A stretch of DNA of 64,000 nt from Marinobacterium sp. xm-d-530 (GCF_013283365.1 NZ_WBYM01000001.1:372001-436000), one strand, 5' to 3'. Positions 47,507 to 59,324 are shown, counted from the stretch's first letter. Notes: generated by a model from the sequence alone, not told the origin. Translations and numbers: made by a program.

Positions 47507-49513
47507 TTACTGTTTGGGCTCGTCTTTTTGATCATCTTGAGGATCGCCCCAACCCGACTGACCCTCGTTAGATTGAGAAGCTTGATCATCCTGATCTACT
47601 TCTGGCACATCAGACTCAGCGACAGACTCAGAACTGTTAGCCGCCTCTTCCTCTTTGACGGCATCAACACGCTCTTGAGAATCGTTCCAACCCTCTGGCG
47701 GAGTCACCTCTTGACGCGCCATCAACTGATCAATTTGATCGCTGCTGATCGTCTCGTAGGTCATCAACGCTTCACACATTGAGTCAAGGATATCACGGTT
47801 ATCCGTCAGAATTTGGTAAGCCTTCTGGTAGCACTCATCGATGATTTTGCGAACTTCGGCATCGATCTTGTTCTGAGTTTCACCCGACATCGGTTTAGAT
47901 GGCTGCCCCATGCCGCGACCAAATGGATCATCATCTTCATCACCGTAGAGCAGTGGACCCAACTCATCGGTCAGACCCCAACGCGTCACCATGTTGCGCG
48001 CAAGCTGAGTCGCACGCTGAATATCGTTTGAGGCACCGGTTGTTACCCCCTCTTTACCCAGTGTCATCTCTTCCGCAATTCGGCCACCGTAAAGCGAACA
48101 GATTTGCGAGATAATGCCCTGACGACTGAACGAGTAGCGATCCTCTTCAGGAAGGAACATCGTCACACCCAACGCACGACCACGCGGGATGATAGACACT
48201 TTGTAGACAGGATCATGCTCAGGCATCAGACGACCGACAATCGCGTGACCTGCCTCGTGGAATGCCGTATTCAGACGCTCTTTGTAAGACATGACCATAG
48301 AGCGGCGCTCAGCACCCATCATGATCTTATCTTTCGCTTTCTCGAACTGCTCCATACCGACAGTGCGACGGCTATCGCGTGCGGCAAACAGGGCTGCTTC
48401 GTTAACCAGGTTAGCCAAATCAGCACCCGAGAAGCCCGGCGTACCACGCGCAATCAACTCAGGCTTAACATCATCACCCAGCGGAACTTTGCGCATGTGG
48501 ACTTTAAGAATTTTTTCACGACCTTGAATATCAGGCAGACCAACGTGCACCTGACGGTCAAAACGACCTGGACGTAGCAGAGCAGGGTCAAGCACATCGG
48601 GACGGTTGGTTGCCGCGATCACGATGATACCCTCAGTGCCTTCGAAACCATCCATCTCGACAAGAAGCTGGTTCAACGTCTGCTCACGCTCGTCATTACC
48701 ACCGCCAAGGCCGACACCACGTGAACGACCAACCGCATCAATCTCATCTATGAAGATAATACAAGGCGCATGTTTCTTAGCTTGATCAAACATGTCACGC
48801 ACACGTGACGCACCGACACCGACAAACATCTCAACGAAGTCAGAACCGGAAATACTGAAGAAAGGCACCTTAGCTTCGCCAGCAATCGCCTTAGCAAGCA
48901 GCGTCTTACCGGTACCAGGGTTACCTGCCATTAGGACACCACGAGGGATATGGCCACCTAAACGCTGGAATTTACCTGGATCGCGAAGGTAGTCGACCAA
49001 CTCAGCAACTTCCTCTTTGGCCTCTTCTACACCTGCGACATCTTCGAAAGTTGTTTTGATCTGATCTTCACTCATCATGCGCGCTTTCGATTTACCGAAA
49101 GACATAGGGCCGCCTTTACCGCCGGCACCGCCCTGCATTTGGCGCATAAAGAACATGAAGATGGCAATGATGATAAGAATCGGGAAGGTCGCGACGAGCA
49201 GCTGCTGCCATAGACTCTGCTGCTCAGGCATTTTGCCTTCAACGACGACATTGTGCTCTAGAAGGTCATCAATCAGCTTGGGATCCGAGATCGCTGGGCG
49301 AACGGTTTCAAAGCGATCGCCATTCTGACGCACACCTTCGATGGTAAAACCATCAACCGTCACACGCTCAATTCGGCCTGATTGAACCTCTGCCACAAAG
49401 TCAGAGTAGCTCAAGCGGCCGCTCTCGGTTTCGGCGCTAAAATTATTAAAGATGGTTAGCAGTACGGCTGCAATCACTAACCATAGCACCAAATTTCTTG
49501 CCATATCGTTCAA
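47507..49513 (-). CDS. ftsH: ATP-dependent zinc metalloprotease FtsH
   Basis: The 668-residue inner-membrane AAA protease has two membrane helices (about 5-25 and 105-125), Walker A GNPGTGKT, Walker [13 protein letters not shown], the second region of homology and the zinc site HEAGH (about 415). It degrades misfolded membrane proteins and LpxC. The tail is long and acidic (Gln/Asp/Glu/Ser rich, about 615-668). Confidence 0.96.
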   Translation of the reverse strand: MNDMARNLVLWLVIAAVLLTIFNNFSAETESGRLSYSDFVAEVQSGRIERVTVDGFTIEGVRQNGDRFETVRPAISDPKLIDDLLEHNVVVEGKMPEQQSLWQQLLVATFPILIIIAIFMFFMRQMQGGAGGKGGPMSFGKSKARMMSEDQIKTTFEDVAGVEEAKEEVAELVDYLRDPGKFQRLGGHIPRGVLMAGNPGTGKTLLAKAIAGEAKVPFFSISGSDFVEMFVGVGASRVRDMFDQAKKHAPCIIFIDEIDAVGRSRGVGLGGGNDEREQTLNQLLVEMDGFEGTEGIIVIAATNRPDVLDPALLRPGRFDRQVHVGLPDIQGREKILKVHMRKVPLGDDVKPELIARGTPGFSGADLANLVNEAALFAARDSRRTVGMEQFEKAKDKIMMGAERRSMVMSYKERLNTAFHEAGHAIVGRLMPEHDPVYKVSIIPRGRALGVTMFLPEEDRYSFSRQGIISQICSLYGGRIAEEMTLGKEGVTTGASNDIQRATQLARNMVTRWGLTDELGPLLYGDEDDDPFGRGMGQPSKPMSGETQNKIDAEVRKIIDECYQKAYQILTDNRDILDSMCEALMTYETISSDQIDQLMARQEVTPPEGWNDSQERVDAVKEEEAANSSESVAESDVPEVDQDDQASQSNEGQSGWGDPQDDQKDEPKQ

Positions 49514-49556
49514 CTTCTTACCCTCTATAAACTAAAACGAAAGCTCTATATAAAAG

Positions 49557-50180
49557 CTATACGTCTTTAAAACCTTTTCCGAGCAGATAGACCTCACGCG
49601 AACGCGCGCGAGACGAATCTGGCTTTCGGGTGACCACCGATTTAAAGTTACTGCGCAGTTCTGCCAGGTAGGGATCAAACCCTTCACCCTGAAATACTTT
49701 CACCAAAAAGTTGCCGTTCGGTTTCAGTATCTGACGCGCCATATCCAACGCCAACTCCACCAAATACATCGCAGCTGGCTGATCGGAAGATGCATTACCA
49801 CTCATATTGGGGGCCATATCTGAAATTACAAGGTCTACTGGCTCATCTCCTATCGCAGAGAGGATCTCCTCGAAGACGGAATCTTCCGTAAAGTCGCCCT
49901 GAACGAATGTAACACCGCCCAGCGGAGCCATCTCAAGAATGTCCGAAGCCACTACACGGCCGGAGTCACCAACAATTTCGGCCGCCACTTGAGACCAACC
50001 ACCTGGCGCAGCGCCCAGATCGACAACCGTCATTCCGGGCTTAAACAGATGGTCTTTATCATTCACTTCCATCAACTTATAGCAGGCGCGTGAACGGTAC
50101 CCATCATCTTTAGAACGCTTTACGTATTGATCGTCAAAATGCTCTTTTAACCAACGACCACTGCTTTTAGATCTTGCCAA
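49557..50180 (-). CDS. rlmE: 23S rRNA 2'-O-methyltransferase (RrmJ/FtsJ)
   Basis: The 207-residue RrmJ-type enzyme has [11 protein letters not shown], the SAM motif [17 protein letters not shown] and the K-D-K-E catalytic set ([24 protein letters not shown]). It methylates U2552 of 23S rRNA. It is upstream of ftsH in the same direction and divergent from yhbY, the conserved layout. Confidence 0.95.
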   Translation of the reverse strand: MARSKSSGRWLKEHFDDQYVKRSKDDGYRSRACYKLMEVNDKDHLFKPGMTVVDLGAAPGGWSQVAAEIVGDSGRVVASDILEMAPLGGVTFVQGDFTEDSVFEEILSAIGDEPVDLVISDMAPNMSGNASSDQPAAMYLVELALDMARQILKPNGNFLVKVFQGEGFDPYLAELRSNFKSVVTRKPDSSRARSREVYLLGKGFKDV

Positions 50181-50278
50181 GGGATGTTCCTAGAAAGCAT
50201 CACTCTATGATGCATGCAACAAAGGGGTTAAAATGAAGAAATTGTAACGCCCACCAAATTTAAGGCACTAATTCTAAT

Positions 50279-50581
50279 ATGAGCTTAACAACTGATCAAA
50301 AAAAGCGTCTTCGCACGCGTGCACACACTTTAAACCCAATCGTTATGGTTGGCGGCAACGGACTGACTGAAAACGTTCAGTTAGAAGTAGACCGAGCGCT
50401 GGAAGATCACGAACTGATCAAAGTAAAGTTCGCCGTTGGCGATCGTGACCTAAAGCGCGAACTGATTAAAGAGCTAGTCGCTGTTGTTGAAGCAGAACTG
50501 GTGCAAGAGATCGGTAACGTAGCGGTGCTATTCAGAGCGTCGGATGAACCAAATCCAAAACTCTCCAATCTAATGCGTTAA
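50279..50581 (+). CDS. yhbY: CRM-domain RNA-binding protein YhbY
   Basis: The 100-residue protein begins LTTDQKKRLRTRAHTLNPIVMVGGNGLTENV, a CRM fold with the GxxG loop (VGGNG). It associates with pre-50S particles. It is divergent from rlmE across about 100 bases. Confidence 0.94.
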   Translation: MSLTTDQKKRLRTRAHTLNPIVMVGGNGLTENVQLEVDRALEDHELIKVKFAVGDRDLKRELIKELVAVVEAELVQEIGNVAVLFRASDEPNPKLSNLMR

Positions 50582-50714
50582 TCATTGGTTCATTTATTGA
50601 TATTACAGGCCTTACAGCTTAATTAAATGTAACCAACCCCCTATTCAAAAATGTGAACAAGGGATTGTTGAACAACCGTATAAAAAATAGTGTTACGCAA
50701 CGAGACGCTTTAAT

Positions 50715-50732
50715 AGAAGAAAAACAACTTCT
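50715..50732 (+). promoter_or_regulatory. CA-rich hairpin in the TRAP operon leader
   Basis: AGAAG/CTTCT forms a small hairpin whose loop is AAAAACAA, an AAnAAnAA motif. A second such motif, AAAAATAA (50819-50826), covers the gap between the Shine-Dalgarno and the ATG. Both are possible Hfq/Crc sites. Confidence 0.4.
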
Positions 50733-50825
50733 AATATCTAGATCCAACTCAACGAGTTTAATGATTCTTGAGCTAGTATTAACAAGTTAGTCGATGTCTT
50801 GTTTAAAACCCCAAGGAGAAAAATA

Positions 50826-51869
50826 ATGATCAAACGTATTATCGCTCAGACTGCCGGTGTTGCAGTTCTTGGCGCTGCTATTGCAGCTTCTGCACAGGCC
50901 GCTGAATTTAACCTAAAGATGCACCACTTCCTTCCTGCGAAGGCACCTGCACACGCTAAGTTCTTCCAGCCATGGGCTGATTCTATTGAAGAAGCGTCTG
51001 AAGGCCGTATCAAGATCAAGATTTACGGTTCAATGTCTCTGGGTGGTAAACCACCTCAGCTAGTTGACCAAGTTCAAGACGGTTTCGTTGACATCATCTG
51101 GACGCTTCCTGGTTACACTCCAGGCCGTTTCCCAGCGATCTCTGCATTTGAAAACCCATTCATGGTAACGGATGCATACGAAACGTCGCAGGCACTTCAG
51201 GCTTACTACGAAGCTAACCCAGAAGTTCAGAAAGAGTTTGCTGATATGCACCCTCTAGCATTCTGGACGCATGACCGTGGCGTTGTTTACTCTAAAGGTG
51301 ACGCAATCGACTCTGTTGCTGACTTCGCTGGCAAAAAGATTCGTAACCCAAGCCGTCCAGTTGCTGCTGCTCTAGATGCTCTAGGCGCTACTCCAGTCGG
51401 TATGCCTGTACCAGAGATGCCACAGGCACTGGCCAAAAACGTGATCGACGGCACAGTGATTCCATTTGAAATCGTACCTGCTCTCAAACTTCATGAGCTT
51501 GTCGACAACGCGGTTGAAGTTCAAACAGAAGATGGCCGTGGTCTATACACCGCAGTATTCCTTTTGGGCATGAACAAAGCTAAGTACGAATCAATGCCTG
51601 CTGATCTTCAACAGATCATGGATGACCACGCTGGCATTTACTTCGCCAAGCTAGGCGGTGAGTTCTTCAAAAACGCTGAAAACTACGGTCGTAAGCTGAT
51701 TGACGAGAACGCAACTCGCTCACAGATGCCAGCTGCAGAAGTGAAGAAAATGCAGGAAGTAACCGCTAACGTACCCGTTGAGTGGGTTAAAGAGATGGAC
51801 GGTCTAGGTCTACCAGGCCAGAAGCTTCTTGACTCAGCTAACGCTATGCTTGAGAAATACAGCAAATAA
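50826..51869 (+). CDS. TRAP transporter solute-binding protein (DctP type)
   Basis: The start at 50826 (MIKRIIAQTAGVAVLGAAIAASAQA, a Sec signal peptide) follows AAGGAG; nine upstream codons in frame are not needed. The mature protein has the DctP-family patterns PAKAPAHAKFFQPWADSIEEAS, KIRNPSRPVAAALDALGATPVGM and ALAKNVIDGTV. It binds an organic acid in the periplasm for the two membrane proteins encoded next. The binding Arg is probably in KKIRNPSR. The ligand cannot be named. Confidence 0.92.
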   Translation: MIKRIIAQTAGVAVLGAAIAASAQAAEFNLKMHHFLPAKAPAHAKFFQPWADSIEEASEGRIKIKIYGSMSLGGKPPQLVDQVQDGFVDIIWTLPGYTPGRFPAISAFENPFMVTDAYETSQALQAYYEANPEVQKEFADMHPLAFWTHDRGVVYSKGDAIDSVADFAGKKIRNPSRPVAAALDALGATPVGMPVPEMPQALAKNVIDGTVIPFEIVPALKLHELVDNAVEVQTEDGRGLYTAVFLLGMNKAKYESMPADLQQIMDDHAGIYFAKLGGEFFKNAENYGRKLIDENATRSQMPAAEVKKMQEVTANVPVEWVKEMDGLGLPGQKLLDSANAMLEKYSK

Positions 51870-51884
51870 TTAAAAGGTGTTCAA

Positions 51885-52397
51885 GTGACAACACTGTTAC
51901 TGAAAACCCGGTCTCTAGCAGACCTCTACGAGCGAGCCACTTTGTGGCTCGCTCTTTTATCAGGATTCATCCTGACGATCATGGCATTCACTACGGTGAC
52001 CAGTGTGGCGGGACGATACTTTTTCTCCTCGCCCATCAATGGTGATACCGAGATTGTCCAAATGTTTACCGCTGTGGTTGTTGCGTTAGCAATGCCCTAC
52101 TGCCAAATGCGCTTTGGCAACGTCATTGTCGACGTCTTAACAGCTTCAGCTCCCGCGCCTTTCCGTCTCACTATGGATGTTATCGGCAGCCTAATTTTGG
52201 CCGTACTCTTCTACTTCCTTGCGACACAAGCCTATGAAGGCGGTTTAGCCGCTCAGAAATACGGCAATGAGACGATGATGCTGCGGATGAAAGAGTGGTG
52301 GTTCTATATGACCATCGCCTTTGGCTTTAGCCTTACCTCTATCGCTGGTGTGCTTAAACCACTGGCAATGATTGCAGAATATAAGGGTGTGAAATGA
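51885..52397 (+). CDS. TRAP transporter small permease (DctQ type)
   Basis: The 170-residue protein has four hydrophobic helices and SVAGRYFFSSPINGDTEI, a DctQ family pattern. It starts with GTG at 51885 after AGGTG and overlaps the large subunit by four bases. The small subunit forms part of the membrane complex with DctM. Confidence 0.9.
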   Translation: MTTLLLKTRSLADLYERATLWLALLSGFILTIMAFTTVTSVAGRYFFSSPINGDTEIVQMFTAVVVALAMPYCQMRFGNVIVDVLTASAPAPFRLTMDVIGSLILAVLFYFLATQAYEGGLAAQKYGNETMMLRMKEWWFYMTIAFGFSLTSIAGVLKPLAMIAEYKGVK

Positions 52398-53707
52398 GTG
52401 ACGAATTAACGGCAGGCGTCATTATCCTGTTCATGCTAGTCATCATGTTTTTGCGTGTGCCGATCGGCATCGCAATGATGCTTGCCGGTGCGGTCGGTTA
52501 CTCAATCATCGACGACTTCAGCACCCTAATGTTCTACATGAAGGGCTCATCCTTCGGACAGATGGCAAGCCATTCGCTATCGATCATTCCTCTGTTCCTA
52601 CTGATGGGTAACCTCGCAACTCGTTCAGGTATTAGCCGTTCACTATTCACCGGTGTTAACGCCTTTATTGGCCACTACCGCGGTGGCCTGGCTTTAGCTG
52701 CCGTTGGCGGCTGTGGTGTATTTGGTGCGATCTGTGGTTCATCACTGGCAACAGCAGCGACTATGGGTCAGGTGGCACTTCCAGAGATGAAACGGCACGG
52801 CTACCACGGTGCTATGGCAACAGGCGCACTAGCCGCTGGTGGTACTCTAGGCATTCTAATCCCACCATCCATCGTGCTGATCATCTACGCGATCATGACC
52901 GAGCAGAACATCGTCAAGCTCTTCATGGCAGCGATGGTACCCGGCATCATGGCGATCATGGGCTACATGCTGGTTATCGCGATTCTGGTGAAGCTGAAGC
53001 CTCACTACGCGGACAAGAGCGCGAAAGCGAGCTGGTCTGAACGCGGTAAGGCACTGCTTGAACTGCTACCTGCAAGCTTCCTATTCATTGGTGTATTGGG
53101 TGGTATCTACGGCGGTATCTTCACACCTTCTGAAGCAGCCGCTTACGGTGTGGTCGGTACCATCGTCATTGCGCTAATCAACCGCCAACTTACCTGGGAT
53201 GGATTCATCGACTGTATCAAGCAGACCGCTATCAACAGCGCGATGATCTTTGTCATCCTTCTAGGTGCCGATATCTTCAATGCCTTCCTGAGTCTAAGCG
53301 GCATGCCAGAGACACTGGCGGAGTGGATTCTGGATCGCGAATTGTCGCCTATGCTGGTACTGATGTTGATGTTAGCTGTCTACCTAGTGCTGGGCTGTTT
53401 GATGGATTCACTCTCGATGATCCTTCTGACAGTACCGATCTTCTTCCCAGCCATCATGGGTTTAGACTTCGGCATGACTGAAGAGCAGACCGCGCTCTGG
53501 TTCGGTATCATCTGTTTGATCGTGGTTGAGGTCGGCATGATCACCCCACCGGTAGGGATGAACGTCTTCATCATCAACAAAATCGCAGAGGGCGTTCCAA
53601 TGCGGGATACCTTTGTCGGTGTTCTACCCTTCTTGGCGTCAGACTTCGTTCGCGTAGCCTTGCTACTGCTATTCCCTGTTCTGACCTGGGGTATTATTCC
53701 GGATTAA
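52394..53707 (+). CDS. TRAP transporter large permease (DctM type)
   Basis: The 437-residue protein has about 11-12 membrane helices and the DctM signatures LLMGNLATRSGI, GGCGVFGAICGSSLATAATMG, LIPPSIVLIIYAIMTEQNI and EVGMITPPVGMNVF. It carries sodium-coupled uptake of the ligand captured by the binding protein. A terminator follows 20 bases after the stop. Confidence 0.93.
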   Translation: MSDELTAGVIILFMLVIMFLRVPIGIAMMLAGAVGYSIIDDFSTLMFYMKGSSFGQMASHSLSIIPLFLLMGNLATRSGISRSLFTGVNAFIGHYRGGLALAAVGGCGVFGAICGSSLATAATMGQVALPEMKRHGYHGAMATGALAAGGTLGILIPPSIVLIIYAIMTEQNIVKLFMAAMVPGIMAIMGYMLVIAILVKLKPHYADKSAKASWSERGKALLELLPASFLFIGVLGGIYGGIFTPSEAAAYGVVGTIVIALINRQLTWDGFIDCIKQTAINSAMIFVILLGADIFNAFLSLSGMPETLAEWILDRELSPMLVLMLMLAVYLVLGCLMDSLSMILLTVPIFFPAIMGLDFGMTEEQTALWFGIICLIVVEVGMITPPVGMNVFIINKIAEGVPMRDTFVGVLPFLASDFVRVALLLLFPVLTWGIIPD

Positions 53708-53726
53708 GCGCGTTAAATCGTACTGC

Positions 53727-53754
53727 AAAAACCGCCTTTATGGCGGTTTTTTTT
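53727..53754 (+). terminator. Terminator of the TRAP operon
   Basis: ACCGCC-TTTA-TGGCGG with a run of eight T. The same hairpin, inverted, ends repeat copy 1 at 35777-35805, and it forms the left end of repeat copy 2. Confidence 0.88.
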
Positions 53755-53936
53755 GTTGGAGCCATATCGAAGATGTGGCGATCTTTTCGGTGACTGGCCT
53801 TCAGCCTGTCATCCGCTGTTGAAATCGATCGGGGTTTCAGCAGAGCTGAATTCCCTCCTACAATAGGACTTCGCGACAAGCCCGTAACGGAGTCCTACTG
53901 TAGGAGCGAATTGCCCGTAGGGCAAACCGCGAAAAT
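53727..53936. repeat. REP-type repeat element, copy 2 (inverted)
   Basis: This 210-base stretch is the near-identical reverse complement of the element at 35477-35805, without that copy's central extra segment. It contains the terminator, GTGACTGGCCTTCAGCCTGTCAT and two REP hairpins, including TGTAGGAGCGAATTGCCC with its downstream CCGCGA end. It fills the gap between the TRAP operon and the thioesterase gene. Confidence 0.85.
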
Positions 53937-53969
53937 ATTCCGAAGCTTGTCACCTGATTTGAAATTACG

Positions 53970-54386
53970 CTAGAGCAGTGTCTCAACATACTCCGGCAGC
54001 TCTTGTGCTGGCGGTACTGGCTTGGAGTTACCCTCATCATCCAGTGCGACAAACTTGAAGATTGCTTCGGTCACTTTTTCACGATGACCTATGCGACTGC
54101 GGCGCACCCAGCACTCCACTTTGATATCCATTGAGCTACTACCGACTCTAACCACTTCGGTGTAGACACCCAGTACATCTCCGACACGAACCGGGCGGAT
54201 AAAGCTCATACCATCCAGTGCAACCGTCACCACTCGACTCTGTGCACGCTGGCCCGCACATATACCGGCAGCCATATCCATTTGTGACAATACCCAACCA
54301 CCGAAGATATCGCCTGAGGGGTTGGTATCAGCCGGCATTGCGATGGTACGGGTAGTAAGACGGCCTGTAGGGGTTTCTTGGGACAT
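53970..54386 (-). CDS. Acyl-CoA thioesterase (YciA type)
   Basis: The 138-residue hot-dog fold protein has TIAMPADTNPSGDIFGGWVLSQMDMAAGI, where the Asn-x-x-Gly-x-x-Phe-Gly-Gly region and Asp form the YciA active site. It hydrolyses acyl-CoA of broad chain length in the cytoplasm. The ATG at 54386 has TTGGAG six bases upstream; a TTG four codons earlier is not preferred. Confidence 0.88.
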   Translation of the reverse strand: MSQETPTGRLTTRTIAMPADTNPSGDIFGGWVLSQMDMAAGICAGQRAQSRVVTVALDGMSFIRPVRVGDVLGVYTEVVRVGSSSMDIKVECWVRRSRIGHREKVTEAIFKFVALDDEGNSKPVPPAQELPEYVETLL

Positions 54387-54401
54387 GAGGAACTCCAAAT
54401 A

Positions 54402-54430
54402 ATAAAAAACCGCCCGAAGGCGGTTTTTTG
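54402..54430 (-). terminator. Terminator after greA
   Basis: AACCGCC-CGAA-GGCGGTT with T-runs on both strands lies just after the greA stop on the minus strand. It ends the carA-carB-greA transcript. Confidence 0.88.
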
Positions 54431-54437
54431 AATCAGC

Positions 54438-54920
54438 TTAGATATGCTTAACTTCTGCAATCTCATATTCAGTCACACCGGCCGGGGTCTCAACCGCGGC
54501 GATGTCACCCTCCTCTTTACCGATCAGTGCTCGTGCAATCGGGGAGTTGATAGAGATCTTATTCAGTTTGATGTCTGCTTCATCGTCCCCGACGATCTTG
54601 TAGGTCACTTCCGCGTCGGTATCGACGTTAATTAGATCAACCGTCGTACCAAAGATCACTTTACCCGTGTGAGGCAGGCTGGTGACATCGATCACTTGAA
54701 CCACTGAAAGCTTGCTCTCAATGTCCGCGATACGACCTTCGATAAAGCCCTGCTGTTCACGCGCTGCGTGGTACTCAGCATTCTCTTTAAGGTCACCGTG
54801 CTCACGTGCTTCAGCAATCGCTGCAATCACGGTTGGGCGATCTTGGGTTTTAAGACGCTCCAGTTCAGCGCGAAGTGCCACTTCGCCCTCAACGGTCATG
54901 GGAACACGATTGACACTCAT
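54438..54920 (-). CDS. greA: Transcript cleavage factor GreA
   Basis: The 160-residue protein has a coiled-coil N-terminus ([42 protein letters not shown]) with the acidic tip of GreA and a C-terminal FKBP-like domain. It rescues backtracked RNA polymerase. Its ATG overlaps the carB stop by four bases, as in Pseudomonas carAB-greA. Confidence 0.95.
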   Translation of the reverse strand: MSVNRVPMTVEGEVALRAELERLKTQDRPTVIAAIAEAREHGDLKENAEYHAAREQQGFIEGRIADIESKLSVVQVIDVTSLPHTGKVIFGTTVDLINVDTDAEVTYKIVGDDEADIKLNKISINSPIARALIGKEEGDIAAVETPAGVTEYEIAEVKHI

Positions 54921-57900
54921 GCAGACGCCTCCGCGTGGATCTCTTGAAGACGACGCACGGTACGCTCTTCACCGTAACGAAGTGCTTCGGTAATCGCGAC
55001 GGCACCGGCCATCGTCGTTGAGTAAGGCACTTTATGCTGCAGTGCTGCACGACGGATATCGGCTGAATCAGCAATCGCTTTACGGCCCTCCGTTGTGTTT
55101 ACAACGTAGTTAACTTCGCCGTTCTTCAACATATCAACGATGTTTGGACGACCTTCAGTGACCTTGTTCACAACCTTAGCTGTAATGCCGTGAGTCTCTA
55201 GTAGTGCTGCTGTACCGCTGGTTGCAACGATATCGAAGCCAAGTTCAACCAACTGTTTAGTCAGTTCACAAGCGGCCTCTTTATCGACGTCACGCACTGA
55301 AACAAACGCAGTACCTGGCTTAGGTAGCTTGTCGCCAGCTCCCAAGTGAGCCTTCATGAATGCTTCACCGAAGGTTTCACCGGTACCCATGACTTCACCC
55401 GTAGACTTCATCTCTGGGCCAAGGATTGGGTCAACACCTTGGAATTTATTGAACGGGAATACCGCCTCTTTCACGTTGAAGTAGCTTGGTACGATCTCTT
55501 TCGTAAAGCCTAGCTCTTCCAATGACTTACCGGTCATAACCAGTGCAGCGACTTTCGCTAGAGAAACACCGATACACTTAGATACGAAAGGAACTGTACG
55601 TGATGCACGAGGGTTAACCTCGATCACGTAGATCTCGCCATCTTGGTAGGCTAACTGGACGTTCATCAAGCCAACAACACCCAATTCAAGTGCCATCTTG
55701 CGCACCATCTCGCGCATCTCGTCCTGGACGTCTGCTGCAAGGTTGTACGGAGGGAATGAACATGCTGAGTCACCTGAGTGAACACCCGCCTGCTCAATGT
55801 GCTGCATGATCGCTCCAATCACGACCTGCTTACCGTCACAGACCGCATCGATATCCACTTCGATCGCTGCGTTTAGGAAGTGATCAAGCAGGACAGGTGA
55901 TTCGTTAGAGACCTGAACGGCTGTATTCATGTACTTACGCAGCTCGTCCTCTTTGTAGACGATCTCCATAGCACGACCACCCAATACGTAAGATGGACGA
56001 ACAACCAGTGGGTAACCGATCTTCTCGGCTTCAATGATCGCCTCTTCAAGGCTACGTACTGTTGAGTTCTCTGGCTGTTTCAGACCAAGACGCTTAAGCA
56101 TCTGCTGGAACAGTTCACGGTCTTCAGCACGGTCGATCGCTTCAGACGAGGTACCAATGATTGGAACGCCAGCCTGTTCTAGAGCTACGGCTAATTTCAG
56201 AGGAGTCTGACCACCGTACTGAACAATCACGCCTTTAGGCTGTTCAACTTCAACGATTGCCAACACATCTTCTAGAGTGATCGGCTCGAAGTAGAGGCGG
56301 TCTGATGTGTCATAGTCGGTAGAGACGGTTTCAGGGTTACAGTTAACCATGATGGTCTCGTAGCCATCTTCACGCGCTGCAAGCGCTGCATGAACACAGC
56401 AGTAGTCAAATTCGATACCCTGACCGATACGGTTAGGGCCACCACCGATGACCATGATCTTGTCACGATCCGATGGGTTCGCTTCACACTCCTCTTCGTA
56501 CGTTGAGTACATGTAAGCGGTATCAGTCGCAAATTCTGCGGCACAGGTATCGACACGTTTGTATACTGGCTTAATACCAGCTGCCTGACGATGCTTGCGG
56601 AACTGCTTCTCTGAAACACCCAATAGCTTGGCTAGACGAGCATCTGAGAAACCTTTGCGCTTCAGCATGAACAGATCGGTTGTAGAGAGTTCACTCAGTG
56701 CGGTTTCCGATACACGCTGCTCATCTTTGATGATGTCTTCGATCTGAACCAAGAACCAAGGATCAACGCCACTCAGCTTGTAGATCTCATCAACGCTCAT
56801 ACCCATACGGAAGGCGTCGCCGATGTACCAGATGCGCTCAGAACCTGGAGTTGTTAGCTCGTAAACGATCTTATCGCGTGCATCTTCAGCGGTAATATCA
56901 ACAATCGGATCGAAGCCTTCAGAACCAACCTCTAGACCACGTAGCGCTTTCTGCAAAGACTCTTGCTGAGTACGACCAATCGCCATCACCTCACCCACCG
57001 ACTTCATCTGAGTCGTTAGGCGATCGTTTGCTTGTGGGAATTTTTCAAAGGTGAAACGAGGGATCTTAGTTACTACGTAGTCGATGGCAGGCTCGAAGGA
57101 AGCTGGTGTTTGACCGCCAGTGATATCGTTCTGAAGCTCATCAAGGGTGTAACCGACCGCCAGTTTTGCCGCCACTTTCGCAATTGGGAAACCTGTTGCT
57201 TTTGAAGCCAGTGCTGAAGAGCGCGATACGCGTGGGTTCATTTCGATCACCACAACGCGTCCAGTCTTTGGACAAACACCGAACTGTACGTTCGAACCGC
57301 CTGTTTCAACACCGATCTCACGCAGAACTGCAATCGAAGCATTACGCATCAACTGGTACTCTTTATCGGTCAAGGTCTGCGCTGGTGCGACTGTGATCGA
57401 GTCACCAGTGTGTACGCCCATGGCATCAAAGTTTTCGATCGAACAGATGATGATACAGTTATCGTTCTTGTCGCGGACAACCTCCATCTCGTACTCTTTC
57501 CAACCGATCAACGACTCATCGATAAGAAGCTCGTTGGTTGGTGATAGATCCAGACCACGCTCACAGATTTCGATGAACTCTTCACGGTTGTAGGCGATAC
57601 CACCACCAGAACCACCCATAGTGAATGATGGACGGATGATCGCTGGGAAGCCAACCTGATCCAGTACCTGAAGAGCCTCTTCCATCGAGTGAGCGATAGA
57701 GGCGCGTGGACACTCAAGGCCGATGTTCTTCATCGCCTTGTCAAAACGTTCACGGTCTTCCGCTTTATCGATCGCATCTTGAGTAGCGCCGATCATCTCT
57801 ACACCAAACTCAGCCAATACGCCTTCGCGGTCGAGATCAAGCGCACAGTTCAGTGCAGTCTGACCACCCATAGTCGGTAGCAGCGCATCTGGACGCTCTT

Positions 57901-58138
57901 TCTCAATGATCTTAGCAACCGTTTTCCAGTTGATTGGCTCGATGTATGTCGCATCAGCCATCGCTGGATCGGTCATGATCGTTGCTGGGTTTGAGTTAAC
58001 AAGAATAACTCGGTAACCCTCTTCGCGAAGCGCTTTACACGCTTGTGCGCCAGAATAGTCAAACTCACACGCCTGACCGATAACGATCGGGCCTGCACCT
58101 AGGATAAGAATACTTTGTATGTCGGAACGTTTTGGCAT
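54917..58138 (-). CDS. carB: Carbamoyl-phosphate synthase large subunit
   Basis: The 1073-residue CarB has the usual two homologous ATP-grasp halves (about 1-400 and 550-935), an oligomerisation region between them and a C-terminal methylglyoxal-synthase-like allosteric domain (about 936-1073, [14 protein letters not shown]). It makes carbamoyl phosphate from ammonia delivered by CarA for arginine and pyrimidine synthesis. The length matches E. coli CarB. Confidence 0.97.
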   Translation of the reverse strand: MPKRSDIQSILILGAGPIVIGQACEFDYSGAQACKALREEGYRVILVNSNPATIMTDPAMADATYIEPINWKTVAKIIEKERPDALLPTMGGQTALNCALDLDREGVLAEFGVEMIGATQDAIDKAEDRERFDKAMKNIGLECPRASIAHSMEEALQVLDQVGFPAIIRPSFTMGGSGGGIAYNREEFIEICERGLDLSPTNELLIDESLIGWKEYEMEVVRDKNDNCIIICSIENFDAMGVHTGDSITVAPAQTLTDKEYQLMRNASIAVLREIGVETGGSNVQFGVCPKTGRVVVIEMNPRVSRSSALASKATGFPIAKVAAKLAVGYTLDELQNDITGGQTPASFEPAIDYVVTKIPRFTFEKFPQANDRLTTQMKSVGEVMAIGRTQQESLQKALRGLEVGSEGFDPIVDITAEDARDKIVYELTTPGSERIWYIGDAFRMGMSVDEIYKLSGVDPWFLVQIEDIIKDEQRVSETALSELSTTDLFMLKRKGFSDARLAKLLGVSEKQFRKHRQAAGIKPVYKRVDTCAAEFATDTAYMYSTYEEECEANPSDRDKIMVIGGGPNRIGQGIEFDYCCVHAALAAREDGYETIMVNCNPETVSTDYDTSDRLYFEPITLEDVLAIVEVEQPKGVIVQYGGQTPLKLAVALEQAGVPIIGTSSEAIDRAEDRELFQQMLKRLGLKQPENSTVRSLEEAIIEAEKIGYPLVVRPSYVLGGRAMEIVYKEDELRKYMNTAVQVSNESPVLLDHFLNAAIEVDIDAVCDGKQVVIGAIMQHIEQAGVHSGDSACSFPPYNLAADVQDEMREMVRKMALELGVVGLMNVQLAYQDGEIYVIEVNPRASRTVPFVSKCIGVSLAKVAALVMTGKSLEELGFTKEIVPSYFNVKEAVFPFNKFQGVDPILGPEMKSTGEVMGTGETFGEAFMKAHLGAGDKLPKPGTAFVSVRDVDKEAACELTKQLVELGFDIVATSGTAALLETHGITAKVVNKVTEGRPNIVDMLKNGEVNYVVNTTEGRKAIADSADIRRAALQHKVPYSTTMAGAVAITEALRYGEERTVRRLQEIHAEASA

Positions 58139-58184
58139 CGTAAAACCTGGTCTAAATCTGTTTCTCTAAGTTACCCGTTACAAC

Positions 58185-59324
58185 TCAGCCCTGTTGGCGT
58201 GAGCGCATCATCTCAACGAAGCGATCGAAGAGTGGTGCCACATCGTGTGGACCAGGGCTCGCTTCTGGGTGCCCTTGGAAACTGAACGCTGGACGATCAG
58301 TACGCTCAATACCCTGTAGTGAGCCATCGAACAGTGATTTGTGTGTTGCACGTAGTGTGCTAGGTAGTGAATCTTCAGCCACCGCGAAACCGTGGTTCTG
58401 GCTGGTGATCATCACCTGCTTGCTATCTAGATCCTGAACGGGGTGGTTGGCACCGTGGTGACCAAACTTCATCTTCTCAGTCTTAGCACCTGACGCAAGC
58501 GCAAGTAGCTGGTGACCAAGACAGATGCCGAAAACTGGCAGTTCTGTTTTTAGAATGTCAGAGATCGCATCGATCGCGTAATCACATGGCTCTGGGTCAC
58601 CAGGACCATTCGACAAGAAAACGCCATCTGGATTCATTGCAAGCACTTCAGATGCTGGTGTCTGTGCAGGCACAACCGTCAAACGGCAGCCTCGCTCAAC
58701 CAGCATGCGTAGAATATTTTGTTTAACACCGAAATCGTAAGCCACTACGTTGAACGGTTGATCAGCATCGGCTTTCTCTGTGTAGCCAGTACCAAGCTCC
58801 CAAGTGGACGTGCGCCAAGCATCAGAACTGTCACGTGTAACGACTTTTGCTAAGTCCATGCCTTTCAGGCCAGGGAAGCCACGAGCAGCATCGAGTGCTT
58901 TCGCTTCATCAATGTTATCACCCGCAACGATGCAACCATTCTGGGCACCTTTCTCACGAAGAATACGCGTTAAGCGGCGTGTATCGATGCCGGCAATACC
59001 CATGATGTTGCGCTCTTTTAGGTACTCATCTAGCGCCTGCTCAGAACGGAAGTTGCTCGCAAGCAGTGGCAGATCACGAATCACAAGACCTGCAACCCAA
59101 GTGCGATCAGATTCTGCATCTTCAGCGTTACAACCCACGTTACCAATGTGTGGGTAGGTGAGTGTCACGATCTGGCGGCAGTAGGATGGATCGGTAAGGA
59201 TCTCTTGATAACCGGTCATTGAGGTGTTGAATACAACCTCACCTGATGATTCGCCTTCGGCGCCGATCGAAATACCCCTAAAAATAGAACCGTCTTCAAG
59301 GGCTAAGATGGCTGGCTGCGTCAA
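58185..59324 (-). CDS. carA: Carbamoyl-phosphate synthase small subunit
   Basis: The 379-residue glutaminase subunit has a class I amidotransferase domain with the Cys nucleophile in [12 protein letters not shown] (about 263) and the His in [12 protein letters not shown]. It starts with TTG at 59324 after GGGGAGG, an uncommon initiation codon with a strong ribosome site. The 46-base gap to carB suggests a carAB operon. The short space upstream, to the parE terminator, must hold the promoter. Confidence 0.95.
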   Translation of the reverse strand: MTQPAILALEDGSIFRGISIGAEGESSGEVVFNTSMTGYQEILTDPSYCRQIVTLTYPHIGNVGCNAEDAESDRTWVAGLVIRDLPLLASNFRSEQALDEYLKERNIMGIAGIDTRRLTRILREKGAQNGCIVAGDNIDEAKALDAARGFPGLKGMDLAKVVTRDSSDAWRTSTWELGTGYTEKADADQPFNVVAYDFGVKQNILRMLVERGCRLTVVPAQTPASEVLAMNPDGVFLSNGPGDPEPCDYAIDAISDILKTELPVFGICLGHQLLALASGAKTEKMKFGHHGANHPVQDLDSKQVMITSQNHGFAVAEDSLPSTLRATHKSLFDGSLQGIERTDRPAFSFQGHPEASPGPHDVAPLFDRFVEMMRSRQQG

